A stretch of DNA of 64,000 nt from Nymphaea colorata (GCF_008831285.2 NC_045151.1:8633682-8697681); one strand, 5' to 3'; positions 1-13,377 are shown, counted from the stretch's first letter. Translations and numbers: made by a program. The notes: generated by a model not told the origin, from the sequence alone.

Positions 1-245
1 AACTTGTTTTTTGATGTGGTATCTCATAGACTTATGGACCTTATGACTTATAAATCTATGTGTTTTTATGAAGAACATATTATTCTTGATTTTTGCTGAT
101 TTTTTATAATTTTTTGATTTTTTTTTCTTTTTTTTTATTTATTAAAAAAAAATGATACAGTTACGATACATTACGATATTTTACGATACAACGTATCTTA
201 AAGTCAAACCGATACAACTTATGATACGCTTTTTACAACTTGGTT
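1..245. mobile_element. Fragment of GTATCG-type MITE (inverted relative to 3181-3478)
   Basis: The stretch around 150-232 is built from repeated gatac / gtatc words (for example tacgatacattacgatattt) and ends in gatacgctttt. In reverse complement this matches the left end of the element at 3181-3478 (aaaagcgtatcgtaatgtat), and the A/T-rich stretch behind it also corresponds. I read it as a partial or diverged second copy in the opposite orientation. Its outer end is off the window or too decayed to place. Confidence 0.5.
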
Positions 246-3172
246 TTAGGAGCGTTGAAGAAGACCTATTTAATCTTGTTTTGCAGCATTTTAACCTTCC
301 CTTTGTTGTGGTCATAGAAGGGAAGGTTCAACAATAGAGAAATGGAGAAAAGACAGAGATATGTCCTTATTTCTACTCCTTTTTCTAGTTGAAATCAAGG
401 TGCTCAGTTGTCTTAGCCTTAACCTGCTTGAGCAAAACAGGAAGTAGAAATGTTATTGATTGAAACTCAAGGCTGCTTCTAATAAAACATAACTATGGCA
501 ACTTCTATACTTCGTGGGATATGAAAAACTAGAATATATATATATATATATATATAAACTGAACCATAACTCTAGCATTTGTGGTGTCAAAATGACATTT
601 TTTTTCAATCGTCCGATCGTGCCAGATGGAGGGCTACAAGTGATTGGCATTTTAAATGAAGAATTGGGTGAGCAGACTTCACTCGATGCTCTCTCCCATT
701 GAAACCCTCCTGCTGACTATGTCCCCCTTTCCACCCCATGTGCGGCCCTCTCCCGCTAAAAACTCGGTGAGTAGATTCATCATTGCAACACTGGTGGCAG
801 CTGCCCTCCTTCTACTGACTGTCTCCCCCTTTCCACCCTATGAGTGGCCCTCTCATGCTGAAACCCTCATGAGCGGATCCATTCGTGCAGTACCGCCGGC
901 TGTAACACCGTCACTGCCGGTTGCAACACCAGTGGCAGCCGCCGCACTTCCTAAATCAGAATGGCGGTCTCCCTTGCCCAATTTTTTTTTGTTTGCCCTC
1001 GCCACATCTTTGTCGCTGTTGTCTAGTATAGCAGTGAGCAGAGACATCGTTAGATGAGGGGCAAACAGGACACATCTTGCTGCCGTTGTGCATATGCCTT
1101 GCAAGAACCCCTCTTTTTCTTCTTCATCCCTCTACACCGAATGTGTTTCATGACGTATAGAGTATAGGCTTCTTGTAGATTTTTCTCAATTGTTTCTTTG
1201 TTGTTATATGGACTGAACAAAAGGGTATTCTCACAATCATAAAATAAACAAAATATGAACAAGAACCATCAGATTCCAGGCAAGAACTGATTATTTCCCA
1301 ATGTGTCACTCAAATAGTAAGAGGGAGTGAAACATCTAATTAGGGAACCAAAATAAAATTTTGGTTAAGCACAGATTATTATTTTAGCCAAAGAACTAGA
1401 TGACGGATTAACTCATAGATATGATCAAGGAAGAAATAAAGCTGATCAAAAGGGAAAGACAAAGAATTGACTGAAAACCAGAAATCTAAAAGGAAATGGA
1501 ACCTATTAGCAATGACAAAAAGAAGAAAAACAAAATAACGTTAGGATAAAATTGCCTAAAAAGGGGAAACCAAGGCAAACTATATAAGACTAACAATCAG
1601 TTTTAGATTGAACAATGTCAAAATCTGATTTATAATGGAAGCTATTCTTTCGCAAGGCAGCCAACTCACCATTTTTTTTGTTTTAGACTCCACAATGTTA
1701 AAAACTCTCCTAACATGTAAAACATAGTAGCTGCAGCATCCTGCTATCCTATGAAAGCAATGGTAGGTCTTGTTTGGTTGTATTCTCACTTAATTTGTTT
1801 GCTCACCCATTGGCTTTCTCGAGGGACTTGTGTTCTTTCGAAACCATGTTAAGATGTAAACTAAATAAGTTATGATTAATCTCAACTATTTGCATAATTC
1901 CAGCTCATGTTTTGGCTATACCTTTTGGAGCTTTTGTTTAGTTTTCCCCACTCCTAACTTTGTATGATGTAGCTTTATGAATTTTGATAAACAATTAAGT
2001 AAGTTTGGACTACATGACCCATACACTATTTTAAGAAATGCCTGATTTATAAAATCAGAAATTCCAAGTCATGAGTATTGAAAGTGATAGGTCTTGTACT
2101 GTAAGAAGGAGTAAAGCTTAGGATTTATGTGCTTGAAATGGTATCTGGAATCATACAATGAATGAGCTTGCATTGTAATTTCTAAGTGTACTTTATAAGA
2201 AAATGTGCAGTTCAAAAACTATAACCCGATCTGATTTAGTCAGATTACCACCACTAGTGAAGGAGCCATAAGCTCTAGAAGTGTTTGCACCATTGTATAA
2301 ATTGAGAATGGAAGGACACAAGGTGCGGGTTCTAAATATATACATATATATGCACATATATGAACATATATATAGGCATGTTTACATACATAATCCAGAA
2401 CTAAATGCAATTGATGGCTAAGGCATAAACAGTAGAAATTAGTAAATATATATATACATATAAATACACACACATGCATGTCAACAAGAGGGTGTATTCA
2501 ATACTAGTGGCCACACATTCATGAGTTGATCAAGGATCATGCATAAACACACTATGATAGTTTCTACCTCATAAGTATTTTATAATGTATGTTTTCAGTT
2601 CTATGAGAGTTGAAAGTAATCAAACTAGTTTTCTCTTGAGAATTGTGCCCAAGGTTGAATTTTATAAGATTACTAGATTGTCTTGTAATGTTAAACCATA
2701 TGTTAAGATACATAAAAAAAACACGAACTATGTCCTATGCGATGGAAACTATGAGTATGAGTTGAGTCCAACAGATGGTTGTGCCCTAGGAGATAGTGGT
2801 GTGGCATGAGCTCAATGTGGTTGCATGCCCCTTAGTCTCCATTGGACTGCCCAAAAGGTATTAGGCAGCACAAAAAGACTGGGATTCTGTTATTATTTTT
2901 ATTGGAGCGAGACGTCTCTTGGTCCCTCAAATTGAGTGCCTAGAGGGGCCAGTCTACCACTTCAAGTAATACTAGTGCTATAACCATACTAGTGCTATAA
3001 CCATACTACTGCAACAACGATATGAGATATTCAATAGGCTTCACTGCATCTTACTCTCGATCTTTGTGGATCATCTGGTGAAGATTTGTTTTTGTTTTGC
3101 CTCTGTTGTGTGTCTACAGGTTATATGTTGATTGCTCATCACAATGACCATGTTCATTGATAATGGACCAGC
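246..3172. other. Intergenic, no gene recognised
   Basis: No reading frame here resembles a protein family I know. Contents: an (AT)n run at about 532-557; a G+C-richer patch at 656-1060 holding two diverged copies of a roughly 75-bp unit (ctgactrt-ctcccccttccaccc...); TA-rich microsatellite-like stretches at 2333-2380 and 2445-2475; and a 17-bp tandem duplication (actagtgctataaccat) at about 2969-3005. The 133-codon frame over 656-1057 follows the internal repeat and has no homology I can see. Confidence 0.5.
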
Positions 3173-3180
3173 ATTGTAAC

Positions 3181-3478
3181 CAATGTTTTAAAAGCGTATC
3201 GTAATGTATCGTACCTGTATCATATTTTTTAAAACAAAAATTAATAAAAAAATTAGAAAAAAATTCTGAAAAAATCGGTAAAATTTAGCATATCGTAACG
3301 TATCATAACTGTATTGTAACGTATCATAGTTGTATTGTAACTGTATCGTTCTGTATTGTATGATACGGTGCTTGTATCATAACTGTACGATATAGGTGGT
3401 GTATCATATCGCATTTTTGAAACGCGATGATACGTATCGTACGATACGGCCTTGTATCATACGATACGTACAACAATG
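3181..3478. mobile_element. hAT-like MITE, 298 bp, GTATCGTACGATAC-rich
   Basis: The element is flanked by identical 8-bp direct repeats attgtaac (3173-3180 and 3479-3486), the duplication length made by hAT transposases. Its ends are imperfect inverted repeats starting CAATGTT / CATTGTT and running into gcgtatcgta / acgtatcgta. The interior is almost wholly short palindromic words (gtatcgtacgatac, tatcataactgtat) around an A/T spacer, so a single strand could fold on itself repeatedly. There is no coding capacity. The superfamily call rests on TSD length and TIR position only. Confidence 0.7.
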
Positions 3479-3486
3479 ATTGTAAC

Positions 3487-5380
3487 TATGTAGTACATGG
3501 AGGTTCTGTATACTTCACTTATGATAATAACACTAAGTTGCATTATGAATCAAATGACTTATAGATGTTGGCACAAGTCCTCATATAGATTTGTTTCGAC
3601 ACAATTGCATATTTATTTTTACTGGACCATCTTCAACCCATGGCTGGAGATTGTCATACTTAGAGATATCTAACAATTCCTTTAGTGAAGTTCATAGGTA
3701 GCTCTTGACTGACCGATGGCTTTTAGATGAACTTCCTCATTTTTTCTAGGAATTGAGTCGAGTATGGGATTTTTTGGATGTCTTGTTGAGTCTATGTTGT
3801 TTTTGTTTGGCTCTACATGATCCCTTAAAACTATGACTCTTACATATTTTGGTTTGTCAAGAATTTTCATTACTCAACTTATGATTTTGTTCTAATGTTT
3901 AAATATGTAGTTCCATTTTGTTGCAAAAAAAAAAAAGAGACAGCTTGGGTCCTAACAAGCTCATATCACAATATTCAAAAAAATATGCTAGTAAGTGCAT
4001 AATACAAACATCATAGAATATCCAATGCCACTTTCTCGTACCCCAGTTATAATAAACACATCTCGAAGAAGTCAACTCAAAAGCATAACATGGTTGCATG
4101 TGATTCTCACATCAGATCATCATACATCAGTAGGTGTAATCATAGAGAAAGGTGTTTGGACATGTGTGCAATGTTACTAGTGATCATTATGAATCATACA
4201 TGCTATTTGGCACATACTAGGATCATTTAACGACTCGTAGGCTGTGGAAATAGGAAAACTCAATCTCCCCCAACATCAAAACGAATCAACACAAAGCCTC
4301 CCGATGGCGTGCCTAAGGACTATACTGCATACATCAGCGTGATCACTGCTTGCATAAAATTCTCCATTCACCTGTATCTACTAGCTTGCGGGTAAGGGCA
4401 CATAGGCCAAAATGTACACCTAAAACGTGGCAGCATGTAAGAAAAAAAACACAATCATATTTCAGGTGCACACCTATAAGCAAAAAGGGTCAAGCCTGTG
4501 ATTACTAAGTCGTAGCCAACCCAAGTTGGCCATAGCCGGGCCATGGTAGACCAATTTTTACGCTAGTTAGTCAGGGCAAACCATTGGCTACTACCAATTC
4601 CAACCTGGTAAAAGAAATACATCAGGGTTCTTTAGACCAAATCATTGTGTAGGGCGTGACATTGAGCTCCATTACATGTCAAATTGGCCTTAGAAGGAAC
4701 CCTAAGGAAAATTAAGGGCTTGGCACTTCATAAAATTGCCCAAATTGAGTCATTTCTCTCAAAATTAAATATGCAAATGCATAGTGCATGATAAATAGGA
4801 ATCAATTGTAAAATTTAGTAGGAAAACTACGCACTAAATTGATCCTAGAGGGCTTCTACAAAAAAATAAGATTTTGTGGTTTCGTAAAAGCGCTCAAATC
4901 GTGCTTTTTTTCTCCAAATTAAATATGTCAATGCATAAGTGCAAAAAATAGGGGCCAATCCTAGAATTTGGTGTGAAACCATGCATACTATGAACCCAAT
5001 TTAATCAAAATGCAAATTTCAACCATAAAACCTTTGTGAAGGCGATACCTACATTTTACCTTTTTTGTTTTGTTCTAGACGCCACCAACTTCACTAGCTG
5101 CGGTAACAGCTTCTCTTTCTTCCTCCTCTTCTTCTTCAATTTTTTGCTTTATTTTCCCTCTTTTCTTCTCTCTCTCTCCCTCTCGATATTCAACATGAGG
5201 AAGGGATGGAGGTCGAGTTTGCTCGACCTTTCCCTTTAAACTCCTCTTTAAAAAACACAAAATTTTTAATAAATTTTCACTTAAACTCAAAATAACTAAT
5301 AATGTCATTAAGGGTTAATTATTTGATTAATTAAAGTTCATCCTAATTAGTTAAGGTTAAAGTTCATTAAGGTTTTCTTT
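3487..5380. other. Intergenic, no gene recognised
   Basis: A/T-rich sequence without a convincing gene. Two stretches near 4730-4830 and 4890-4970 are diverged direct repeats (ctc-aaattaaatatgcaaatgcata...). A polypyrimidine tract lies at about 5110-5190. Confidence 0.4.
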
Positions 5381-5384
5381 AGGA

Positions 5385-5985
5385 GATTTTAGTTTTGAAG
5401 ACGCAACAGCAATAAGAGAAGATGATGGCATAAGTCCTTTTGATTGGTGGGCATCCCATGGATCAGAAATGCCCGTGTTTCAAAAACTTGCTTTGAGATT
5501 ACTATCACAACCTACTACATCATTGTGTTGTGAAAGAAATTGGAGCATATATGGTCATATACACAACATTAAAAGGAACAAGCTCAGTAGCCAACGTGCA
5601 GAGGACTTAGTTTATGTGCATTCTAATTTGCATCTTCTTTCAAGGAAAGAAAAAGAATACATGTATTTCTTTATTATGTTGTTTTGCTTTGCTCATTTTC
5701 TTATGTTGTATTAGATTTTTTATATTTTTGTGGTCAATATTTTTCATTGTTTAACTTTCATCTTTAATAAAAAGCAGTTATGGATCATCTCAACATTGGA
5801 AAGCAAATCCAGATGAATTTGATTTCGATGGAGAACACAATTTATATACTGCCGACATGGGTTTAGCTGATCCAGCTATTCCTTCTGAGGAGTTTGATGA
5901 CGATGATATCATTGAAAGCATTGAAGAAAATCAAGATATTGGTGGAACTGGAGCACAACTCCGATTGATGATGGATGAAGTATGA
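5385..5985 (+). pseudogene. hAT transposase C-terminal remnant (dimerisation domain)
   Basis: Two exon-like pieces are visible. The first, about 5385-5660, encodes ISPFDWWASHGSEMPVFQ followed by LALRLLSQPTTSLCCERNWS and KRNKLSSQRAEDLVYVHSNL. This is the conserved hAT family C-terminal dimerisation region (W-W-..., L-S-.P-.S-...-E-R-.W-S, ...-L-V-.-.H-.N-.R/H-L-L). The second follows an AG at 5776-5777 and runs to a stop at 5983-5985; it encodes an acidic tail (GSSQHWKANPDEFDFDGEHN, then a D/E-rich stretch) typical of the end of plant hAT transposases. No BED zinc finger or catalytic core lies upstream in the preceding 1.5 kb, so this is a 5'-truncated relic. A domesticated exon is possible but unsupported. 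Confidence 0.8.
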
Positions 5986-6690
5986 TTGTAGGAATTGTGA
6001 ACTCAAAACTAGAGTATATTTCTTGTTGAATTGATGATTGATAATGATATCATGATTAGCAAATTGCAAATTTGATTTTGTTATTTGATAATTTTGTGGT
6101 TTATAGACAATTTTTTTGTCATATATATTATATATGTATATATAATATATATTATAATAATAAATAAATAACCTTGTTGCACCGCCGCACCTACCCCCCA
6201 CCTATGTGACATAGCTCTAGTCTCTTTTAAGTCATATTTTGTTAATTCTTATGGTGTTTTAACCCCACTTCCCATGCATTTTATGGTGCTTTAACCCGAC
6301 CTCCTATACTGCTTGATGTCATCATTAAGATGAGGATAGATTTTTTTTAATTCCATAAAAAGGTTTTTATTAATGTATCTAGAAGTTCTTAACCAATTTT
6401 CATGGATTTTGAATTTTCATGGATTTTGAAGTCCATTTGTTCCACCTTATAGTCATCTTATTTTGACACATTTTCTGCTAGTTTTGCTTTACAAATTTCA
6501 TAGGTTGAAGTGTTGAACTTTCTCTAACTTTTATGCATGATAAATCTGAATTGGGATGGGTTCTGTAACTTCATAAAGTGGAACAACTTCTAAGATGTAC
6601 TAGGAGTCTATCCCTCAGTGGTGCGGTTTTAGATAAAATACAATTTTTCAATCAACTTCAAATTCATGTTCATATATAAAATAAATTAAC
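5986..6690. other. Intergenic, A/T-rich
   Basis: Contains a self-complementary TA-rich stretch at about 6120-6160 and a short C-rich patch (caccgccgcacctaccccc, 6180-6200) that could be a decayed hAT end for the transposase relic just upstream. No gene seen. Confidence 0.3.
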
Positions 6691-9600
6691 ATATTATAAT
6701 ACACTATGAAATTATGCACAGTTATATTTGACAAATTTCACAAGTAATGAGTCTAGGTTGAACCCTAGGGGCCACTACTTGAATATCTATGTATATACTC
6801 AAGATATGGTGGATTCAAGTGCAAACAAGAGAGAACATGAACAGTAATACTCAAGAAAATACTTCTATTATAGATGATTAAAATGTTACAAAGAGTTTAA
6901 TATTGTAGCATGGACGTTATTCTTATACAAAATACTATCAAAAAGTACAACCCAACAAAAGAAATAAGATCCTAACTACACTATCACATTTGATAAAAGT
7001 AAACAAAAGAAAATACATTACTAAAACTAAGATGCAGCAACCATGTGAAGACACTCATACTCTTCAATCTTTAATAGCTCCCTCAATCTCCGACATGGGC
7101 GCTCTTGATCTTCTTGTTGCCATTCCACTTCCCTCTCCGGTGGGTTGTTAGATGTACATGTGAGAGTTCAGTCGCACAACATGCTAGAATGCAAATTGAC
7201 AACTACATAAAGCTGCTGGTAAGCAGAAATTAGACACTTTACAATAAGCTCATGTACGTTTTTTTTTTAACCGGTTGCTAATATAAAATACAAACTCGTG
7301 TTAGTGTCTTAAGTGGCAAAAATTATTTAAGACTTGGTTAATACTGACTAACCCAAGTCTATACTAATTCACTTGGGTGCTTATGTGAACTAAAAAATAT
7401 GCAATCTATTATCGTAGGTTGCTCACATACAAAATATATCTAAATCTAATCAATTGAACACTATAAATAATACATTTTAAATATCAAACTACAATAGAAA
7501 ATGTGCCAACATCAAAACATTCAAGTAAAAACGAATGGTTTCTCTTTCCAGAATATAAATGTGCAGTAAAGAACAATCTAAGCACTAAAATCCAACATAA
7601 AACATAACCAACACATAAATTCCATGATATAATTGTGTAAACCAAGTGTATAACTATCTAATCTATGCAACTACAACAAATAGTGTGCTAATATGGCAAA
7701 CATTCAAGTAAAGCATACATTTTCTCTCTCTATAATATGATAACATTAAAGAGCAGTCCATATGTAAAATCTAAGTATATCAAATAATTAACAACCGACT
7801 TTCATCTAAAAACTACTATAAACCAAAGATAACTATGTTTCTTGCTAAATTGTAATATAATTTGAATACAACACAAGAAGAAACAAGCTTTAACACATCC
7901 ACACTACACTTAGAACCAGAAACTGCAGAGCAAAACAGTATGAACAGTTAAGTTAGTTGTACTTAATGACTAACAATTAATATTCACGTATAATATATTC
8001 CAAACAAAAAATAACTATTTTCCTTTACCAAAATACAACAAAAAGTACAGCAAATTAAGATAAAAAAAAAACAAGATAAAATGCTTGCACACTATACTTA
8101 GAAACCTGAAAACAGTAAAGAGCAGTTTGAACTAAACTATTAAATTAACTATATTTAAATACTAACGATTTATATTTACCTAAAACCTGAAAGATAATTG
8201 TTAATTATATGCAATAGAACAAGAATTTAAAGTAAAGAACTATAGTTAACTACTAAAAACTATGTCCAAATCAATCAACAGGCCTGTTGTAGAGCACAAA
8301 AACCCGTAACTATAGACTAAAGTACAGTAACAAACATAAAATTCAACGTAAAACGGAACTTTATCTCTAAAATACTCTACAACTTATCAAATTTGACAAT
8401 GTAATTGCCTAGGTCCTAAAGTAATATACAGTGAAAAAATACAGTAAATAAGTGATTAAGTAGAACATACATATACTATAGTAAAAACCTGAAAATGCAT
8501 TAAATGACAGTCCATGCTCTTAAACTAAGTATGACTAATGATTACTAACTAGTATTTAACTTGAAACTGATTTAAACAAAAGATAACTATCAAATTTGCT
8601 ACGTAACAACAGAAATTAGTCAAATTACAGTAAAGCATAAACAGCATTGAAGGAAAACCTACACAAACCATGCCGAAACGACGAAACCTATAAATTCACT
8701 AAGAACAGTTCAAACTCATAAGTTAAGCATAAAACACAGTTAATACCTAATTACTTGCTACAAATATATTGAACATGTATTTAACCATTAGTTTTAACTG
8801 GAAAACAAAGTTTTATACTAAGAACTCCTGCCAGCAAGTGTTGGACGTGACCCAAACCAGCTGGCAATCTATTAGCCCGCTGCTGATGAGTGGGTTCCAC
8901 ACCTACACTACACTACATCAACACTGGCAACCTGGAAACCTTGATTGCAACCTATTATATTGTAATAAGATTATGTAGACTGCAATACAATGTCCTAAAC
9001 AAAAAATTGACTAAAAATCAACAATCCCTACACTAACTACACTAAACCATAAGCTAATTCTATGAGAAGCATGACAAAATTTAACTCTAAAAGCTAAAAA
9101 TGATTAAAAATTCATTATAAGAACTCTGAATCTACCTAAAACCAGCCCGCCTATTAAAATTGATAATAAAACATGATTAAACACTCAGTCTACAAATCTA
9201 AGTGATTAATCAACAAGAAAGATATTAAAACTAGCTAAAGAACACACAGTAGCACCCAACCAAAACATCTAAAACCAGCCGCTGGGCACAACCAACACAT
9301 TTCTCATAACTGAACTTCAGAAAACCCCTAAATTTTAGTGCATAATCATCATTAAGTAATTAGCAAAATAAGCACTCAAACTACCTAATCCACACTAATG
9401 CATGCTAAAACTTAATTAAGTGATGCTGGAATTATAAAAAATTGAAAAAGAAAAAGAAGCACAAGGAGCTGCTGGCCACTATTAGCCAGCTCACTGGGAG
9501 AGTTGTCAATGAAGCTCAAACAACCAATTCCTACATTAGAACTCACTCCTAGCAGGAAATGCACCACAAACTCCACTAAAATGAACTACAAAACATAGAG

Positions 9601-9835
9601 TATTACAGGAAAATCCGTAGGAAAGCGATTAAAACACAGAACTAGCTGCTGAAAAACAAGGAATCAAATAGCTTAACACTACTAAACACCTAAAGTATGC
9701 AATGTAGCACTCTATTTGGCTACTCAAGTTGAAAATGATTGCCATAAACAACAAAAATGGATACTGCATACACGATTTAGGAGAGAAACACATGGGCTTA
9801 GTAGAAAAGAACTCACAAGCATGGATTAAAGAGCT

Positions 9836-9878
<43 letters not shown>

Positions 9879-10330
9879 CTGTTCTAGATGGAGGAAAAAA
9901 ATGAAACTAACTACTATATGATATGCAATGACAAAAAACGAGAAAAACCTACTTAACATGGAGATCGGTCCCCTTGAATCCCTGGATTTTCCGCGGCCAT
10001 GCTTTCTACAACCCTCCTTAGAGTGTCCTCTTCTCCACCAACATGCGGGGCTTCAAGTTTTAGACAGGATGATGTAGCGAATGGATATGAGTGGCGACGT
10101 TTGAGAAGGATCTTCTCCAAGGGGCATCCCCTAGAATGGGGCAGCGTCTTCCCCTCCAAAGGCCTCGCCAAGCGGACGAAGAGAGGGCGGAGAAGCTACA
10201 TGGGTTGTTCCCCTTCTCACGAGTTAGCATTTCCCCATTTTTTTTTATTTTCAAAAGGTCTCCTCATTAACCAGTTATTCCTAGACGACTCAACGTATTT
10301 ATACTTGACAACAATATGATAAAATTGTAA
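6690..10330 (-). repeat. Dispersed long repeat, copy A (exon/intron-like, minus strand)
   Basis: Collinear with about 34290-37660 in the same orientation. Examples of shared stretches are 6721-6770 with 34324-34372 (gttatattt...cacaagtaRtgagtctaRgt), 9010-9260 with 35790-36000, and 9290-9420 with 36040-36170. Read on the minus strand it looks like a transcribed unit: a G+C-rich exon-like head at about 10230-9960, a long A/T-rich intron-like middle, a short exon-like patch at about 7140-7030 whose open frame ends LRELLKIEEYECLHMVAAS, and an A/T-rich 3'-UTR-like tail. A T33 run lies at 9840-9872. The class is unresolved: I saw no LTR pair, TIR pair or reverse transcriptase. Confidence 0.6.
9840..9873. 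repeat. Poly-T run
   Basis: About 34 consecutive T within dispersed repeat copy A. It could be a poly-A tail of a minus-strand retroposed unit, but no unit boundary was identified. Confidence 0.8.
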
Positions 10331-10980
10331 AGACCAAAAGATGTGCTGGCTGAGAGACAAGGTCTTGAGCTCCACCAACCAAACCATGAATTTTAAGAAT
10401 GTAAAAATGACAATTTTACCCTTGAGAGCATTTCAAATTATCAAGTGGCCCAATCCAACCCTACTTTCTGGCCATCCAAAAAATGCCATTTCAAAAACGT
10501 GTGTTGTTCGACATCTATAGAAATATAGATAGACTTGTGTTGTAAATTTGTCAAATCACAACTTGAGTTATATGCTTCATTTTTCAATTATATTAGTTAG
10601 AGGTGTTAGCTAGGCATGTCCAGAACCCATTTGAATATTTTCATGTTCATCTAACTTGATTTGGCTATTTCTCTTCTCCCAAGTTTAACCATACATTTTT
10701 GTTAGATTCTACTTTTGGTTTCCGACAATGCAGAGCTTTCATTTCTATTGGGCAAGTCATATCTCTTTCTCTCGGATAGTTTTTTCAAATTTGTCAATTG
10801 GATGTGTTTTGTTAACATGTCTAATATCTTGGGACTAATTTTCTTGTTAATATGAGACTCTTTGGTAGGTACATCATACCCCTTTCACAAACCTGTCTTT
10901 CTTTAAATTAGATTACTTTTTAATGCTAGAAATTTTTGCTCGATCGAGATTTGCATCAGGTTTTCTCATTTTATCAGTTA
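10331..10980. other. Intergenic, no gene recognised
   Basis: A/T-rich, repeat-like, no coding signal that I can assign. Confidence 0.3.
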
Positions 10981-11400
10981 GGATAGTTTCCCGGGAATCT
11001 CTAGATTATGCCTACCAAATTTTGCGTCGTTCAATAAATGTTAGTCTGATTATTTAGGTCCGTAAACATAGGTAGTTTTATGTAAGAACATGCATTGTAT
11101 TCGAGGAAGTGCATGCGTTAGCTGGCAAAATGTCGAGTGCCACAAATAGGATGTAAGTTGCTGACAATCCGGATCTACCTAAGTTACAAATATTTGTACC
11201 CCCATTTCTCTATGGATGCAGGATTTGTTTTCTTTTCTTTTGTTCTACTTACTTGATGTAGTACATTGTAAACAAATTATTACAGTGGAACTATTTGTTT
11301 TCATGCTTTAAAAAAGGGTTGATCACATATAGTTTGCTCCCTAAGCATGTGTATGAATTGTTTGTCTTGTGTCACAACATAGCCTGTGCTTTTCAATGTA
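10980..11400. repeat. Dispersed repeat C, copy 1
   Basis: Diverged but collinear with about 42590-42960: gattatgcctRccaaRttt, then agtctRattatttRggtcc, then cgagg-agaacRtgcat, then a pyrimidine run, then atagtggaact-ttt-tttt. Same orientation. Probably part of a long terminal repeat or another transposon arm; no coding sequence. Confidence 0.55.
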
Positions 11401-13377
11401 TCACTCAGGATCTATAGCTCATCCTTACACACAATCACCGACCCTTGGAACCTAAAGCCCGGACTCAATTCATGTCATCGCCCATAGGCATGCCATGAGA
11501 GAATCTTACAACTCTAACAACCACTTGTAAATCGGCATGGCACTTCCCACCTCTTTCAAAGTTGATTTTGAAACAGATTTCAAGCGTCCTTTTAATCTTG
11601 TCTTTCAGAGATATTTTTCACACTGCATGTGTATTCATCATTAGCTTAGGTCCCATTTCACATGAAACTATTGATGTGGAGCATTATACATGCAACTTTT
11701 GCCTGTGCCCGCAAGATCTACGTAGTTTTTTTCAAAAAAATTCCTTGTCATATCATTCTCTCATGAATGAAGGATGTCATAGGAGCTGAAATTCTCATGC
11801 CATATGGGGTTCCAACCAAACACACCACCGGTTGCAATGCATTGAGCGGCGGTATGTTGTGAGAGGTTGGAGGATTTTTTTCGTCTAAATTTGGATGAAG
11901 AAAATCTATGTGTATATATATATATATATATTATAGAAAATTAAAATCAGTCATTTATATCTATATCCGAATGGTTATTTTTTTTATTTTATATCGCTAT
12001 AATTGATCGTGAAGGGTTTATTCCGTCTCAAAAAAACTATAATCAAGCAACTGGCGATTGTGAATGCATTTTTTAAGATGAACTTTAGAAATATGAAATA
12101 AAAAAATAACCATCTAAGCGCAGAAGTAGTCGGTTGATTTCAATTGCTTTATGAAGTTTTATGCTGCCATGTGTTAGATGTTGCCCAATGGCTACAATTT
12201 AAAAAACCGTCACAAAAGCATTAGTGTTGATTTTGATGAAATAATGATTCATAGTGTTTTTTTTTAAGAATGATTAATGTGCCTTTAAATCCAATGACTT
12301 TCGGCAAAGGCCAGCATAGATATTTGTTATATGTGTGTGTTTGCCTGCTGCGGGATAGGTTCTTTTTTTTTATCTATCACACAAAACCGCTAGAATAGGT
12401 GAATCAGCAATGGTTTTTTTTACCATGATTTTTCAAGGCTTTTAGCAGCAGTTTTTGAGATTTTCAGCAGTGGTCTTTTAAAAAAATTCGTACAACAACA
12501 ATCAGCAGCCAATATATTTAAATTTATGTGTGTGTACATATATATATATATATAGTACATTCGAAGAAAGAAGCTTTATCCAACAGTTCAAGAATATGCT
12601 AATTCCTTCTCATTCGGCTTCCTGTTTTGTAATGTGACATTTGTCACTTTAAATTCTTCACCAGATGATCACCAGCTTGACCTCTAACTCTGGACCCCAA
12701 CACTCAAGACCTTCAAAGACATAACCCTACTCTAGCTACCAAAGGCAACAGAAAAAAAAAAAAAGGCCCTGTCGAGAAAGGACATGCTGATTAGAATAGA
12801 TCCGATAGACCAGGTCGCAGCCCACGCTGCAAGGATGGTTCTTGAAGCGATGAGGTTGGGAATGATAAGAAAAATTTTAATTCTAGACAGAGTGTGGCTC
12901 AATACCAGCCTCTTTTATTTTGAAAAAACAGTCGCATGATTTAAAGATGAGATAACTCGGCAACCAGAAAATCTGCCAAATACCGGCAAACGAAAGTAGG
13001 AATGAGAAAAAAAGGAGGAGGCAGTCAATCTATCACATGATAACTAGAAAGCATCACAAACTCCATTGATAAAAATAGGCTACTTACAAGCTTCTAGGAC
13101 AGATAAAATGAACATATACAAGGCGCACATTCACACGGACATAAATCTGTGCTTGCAGAAGAATGAATAACCAAATCCGAGTTGGTGACAAGTCCACCAA
13201 AAGAATAGCTATATTATCTTTCTCTCTGCTGTAGGGAAGAAAGTTGAGCCGGACATGCACACAAGTCCTCCCACAGTTAAAGAATGAATAACAAATCTCA
13301 GTTGCAAACAGGGTTCTCTCTCTCTTTCTCTCTCCCTCTCTCTGAACAATCATGACCATGCCACCTTGAGTCTGACT
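11401..13377. other. Intergenic downstream of the patellin gene
   Basis: Contains (TA)n runs at about 11915-11932 and 12539-12554, short poly-A and poly-T runs, and, next to the patellin stop, a (CT)n-rich stretch at 13314-13344. The patellin 3' UTR should lie in the last few hundred bases (minus strand), but I cannot place its cleavage site. No separate gene recognised. Confidence 0.4.

Noticed and set aside
656-1057. 133-codon frame with P/A-rich composition
   Set aside because: It tracks an imperfect internal DNA repeat, has no recognisable domain and no supporting splice or promoter context.
9953-10319. Frames at 9999-10319 (+) and 10060-10254 (-) as separate genes
   Set aside because: They overlap on opposite strands within the G+C-rich head of dispersed repeat copy A and show no known domain.
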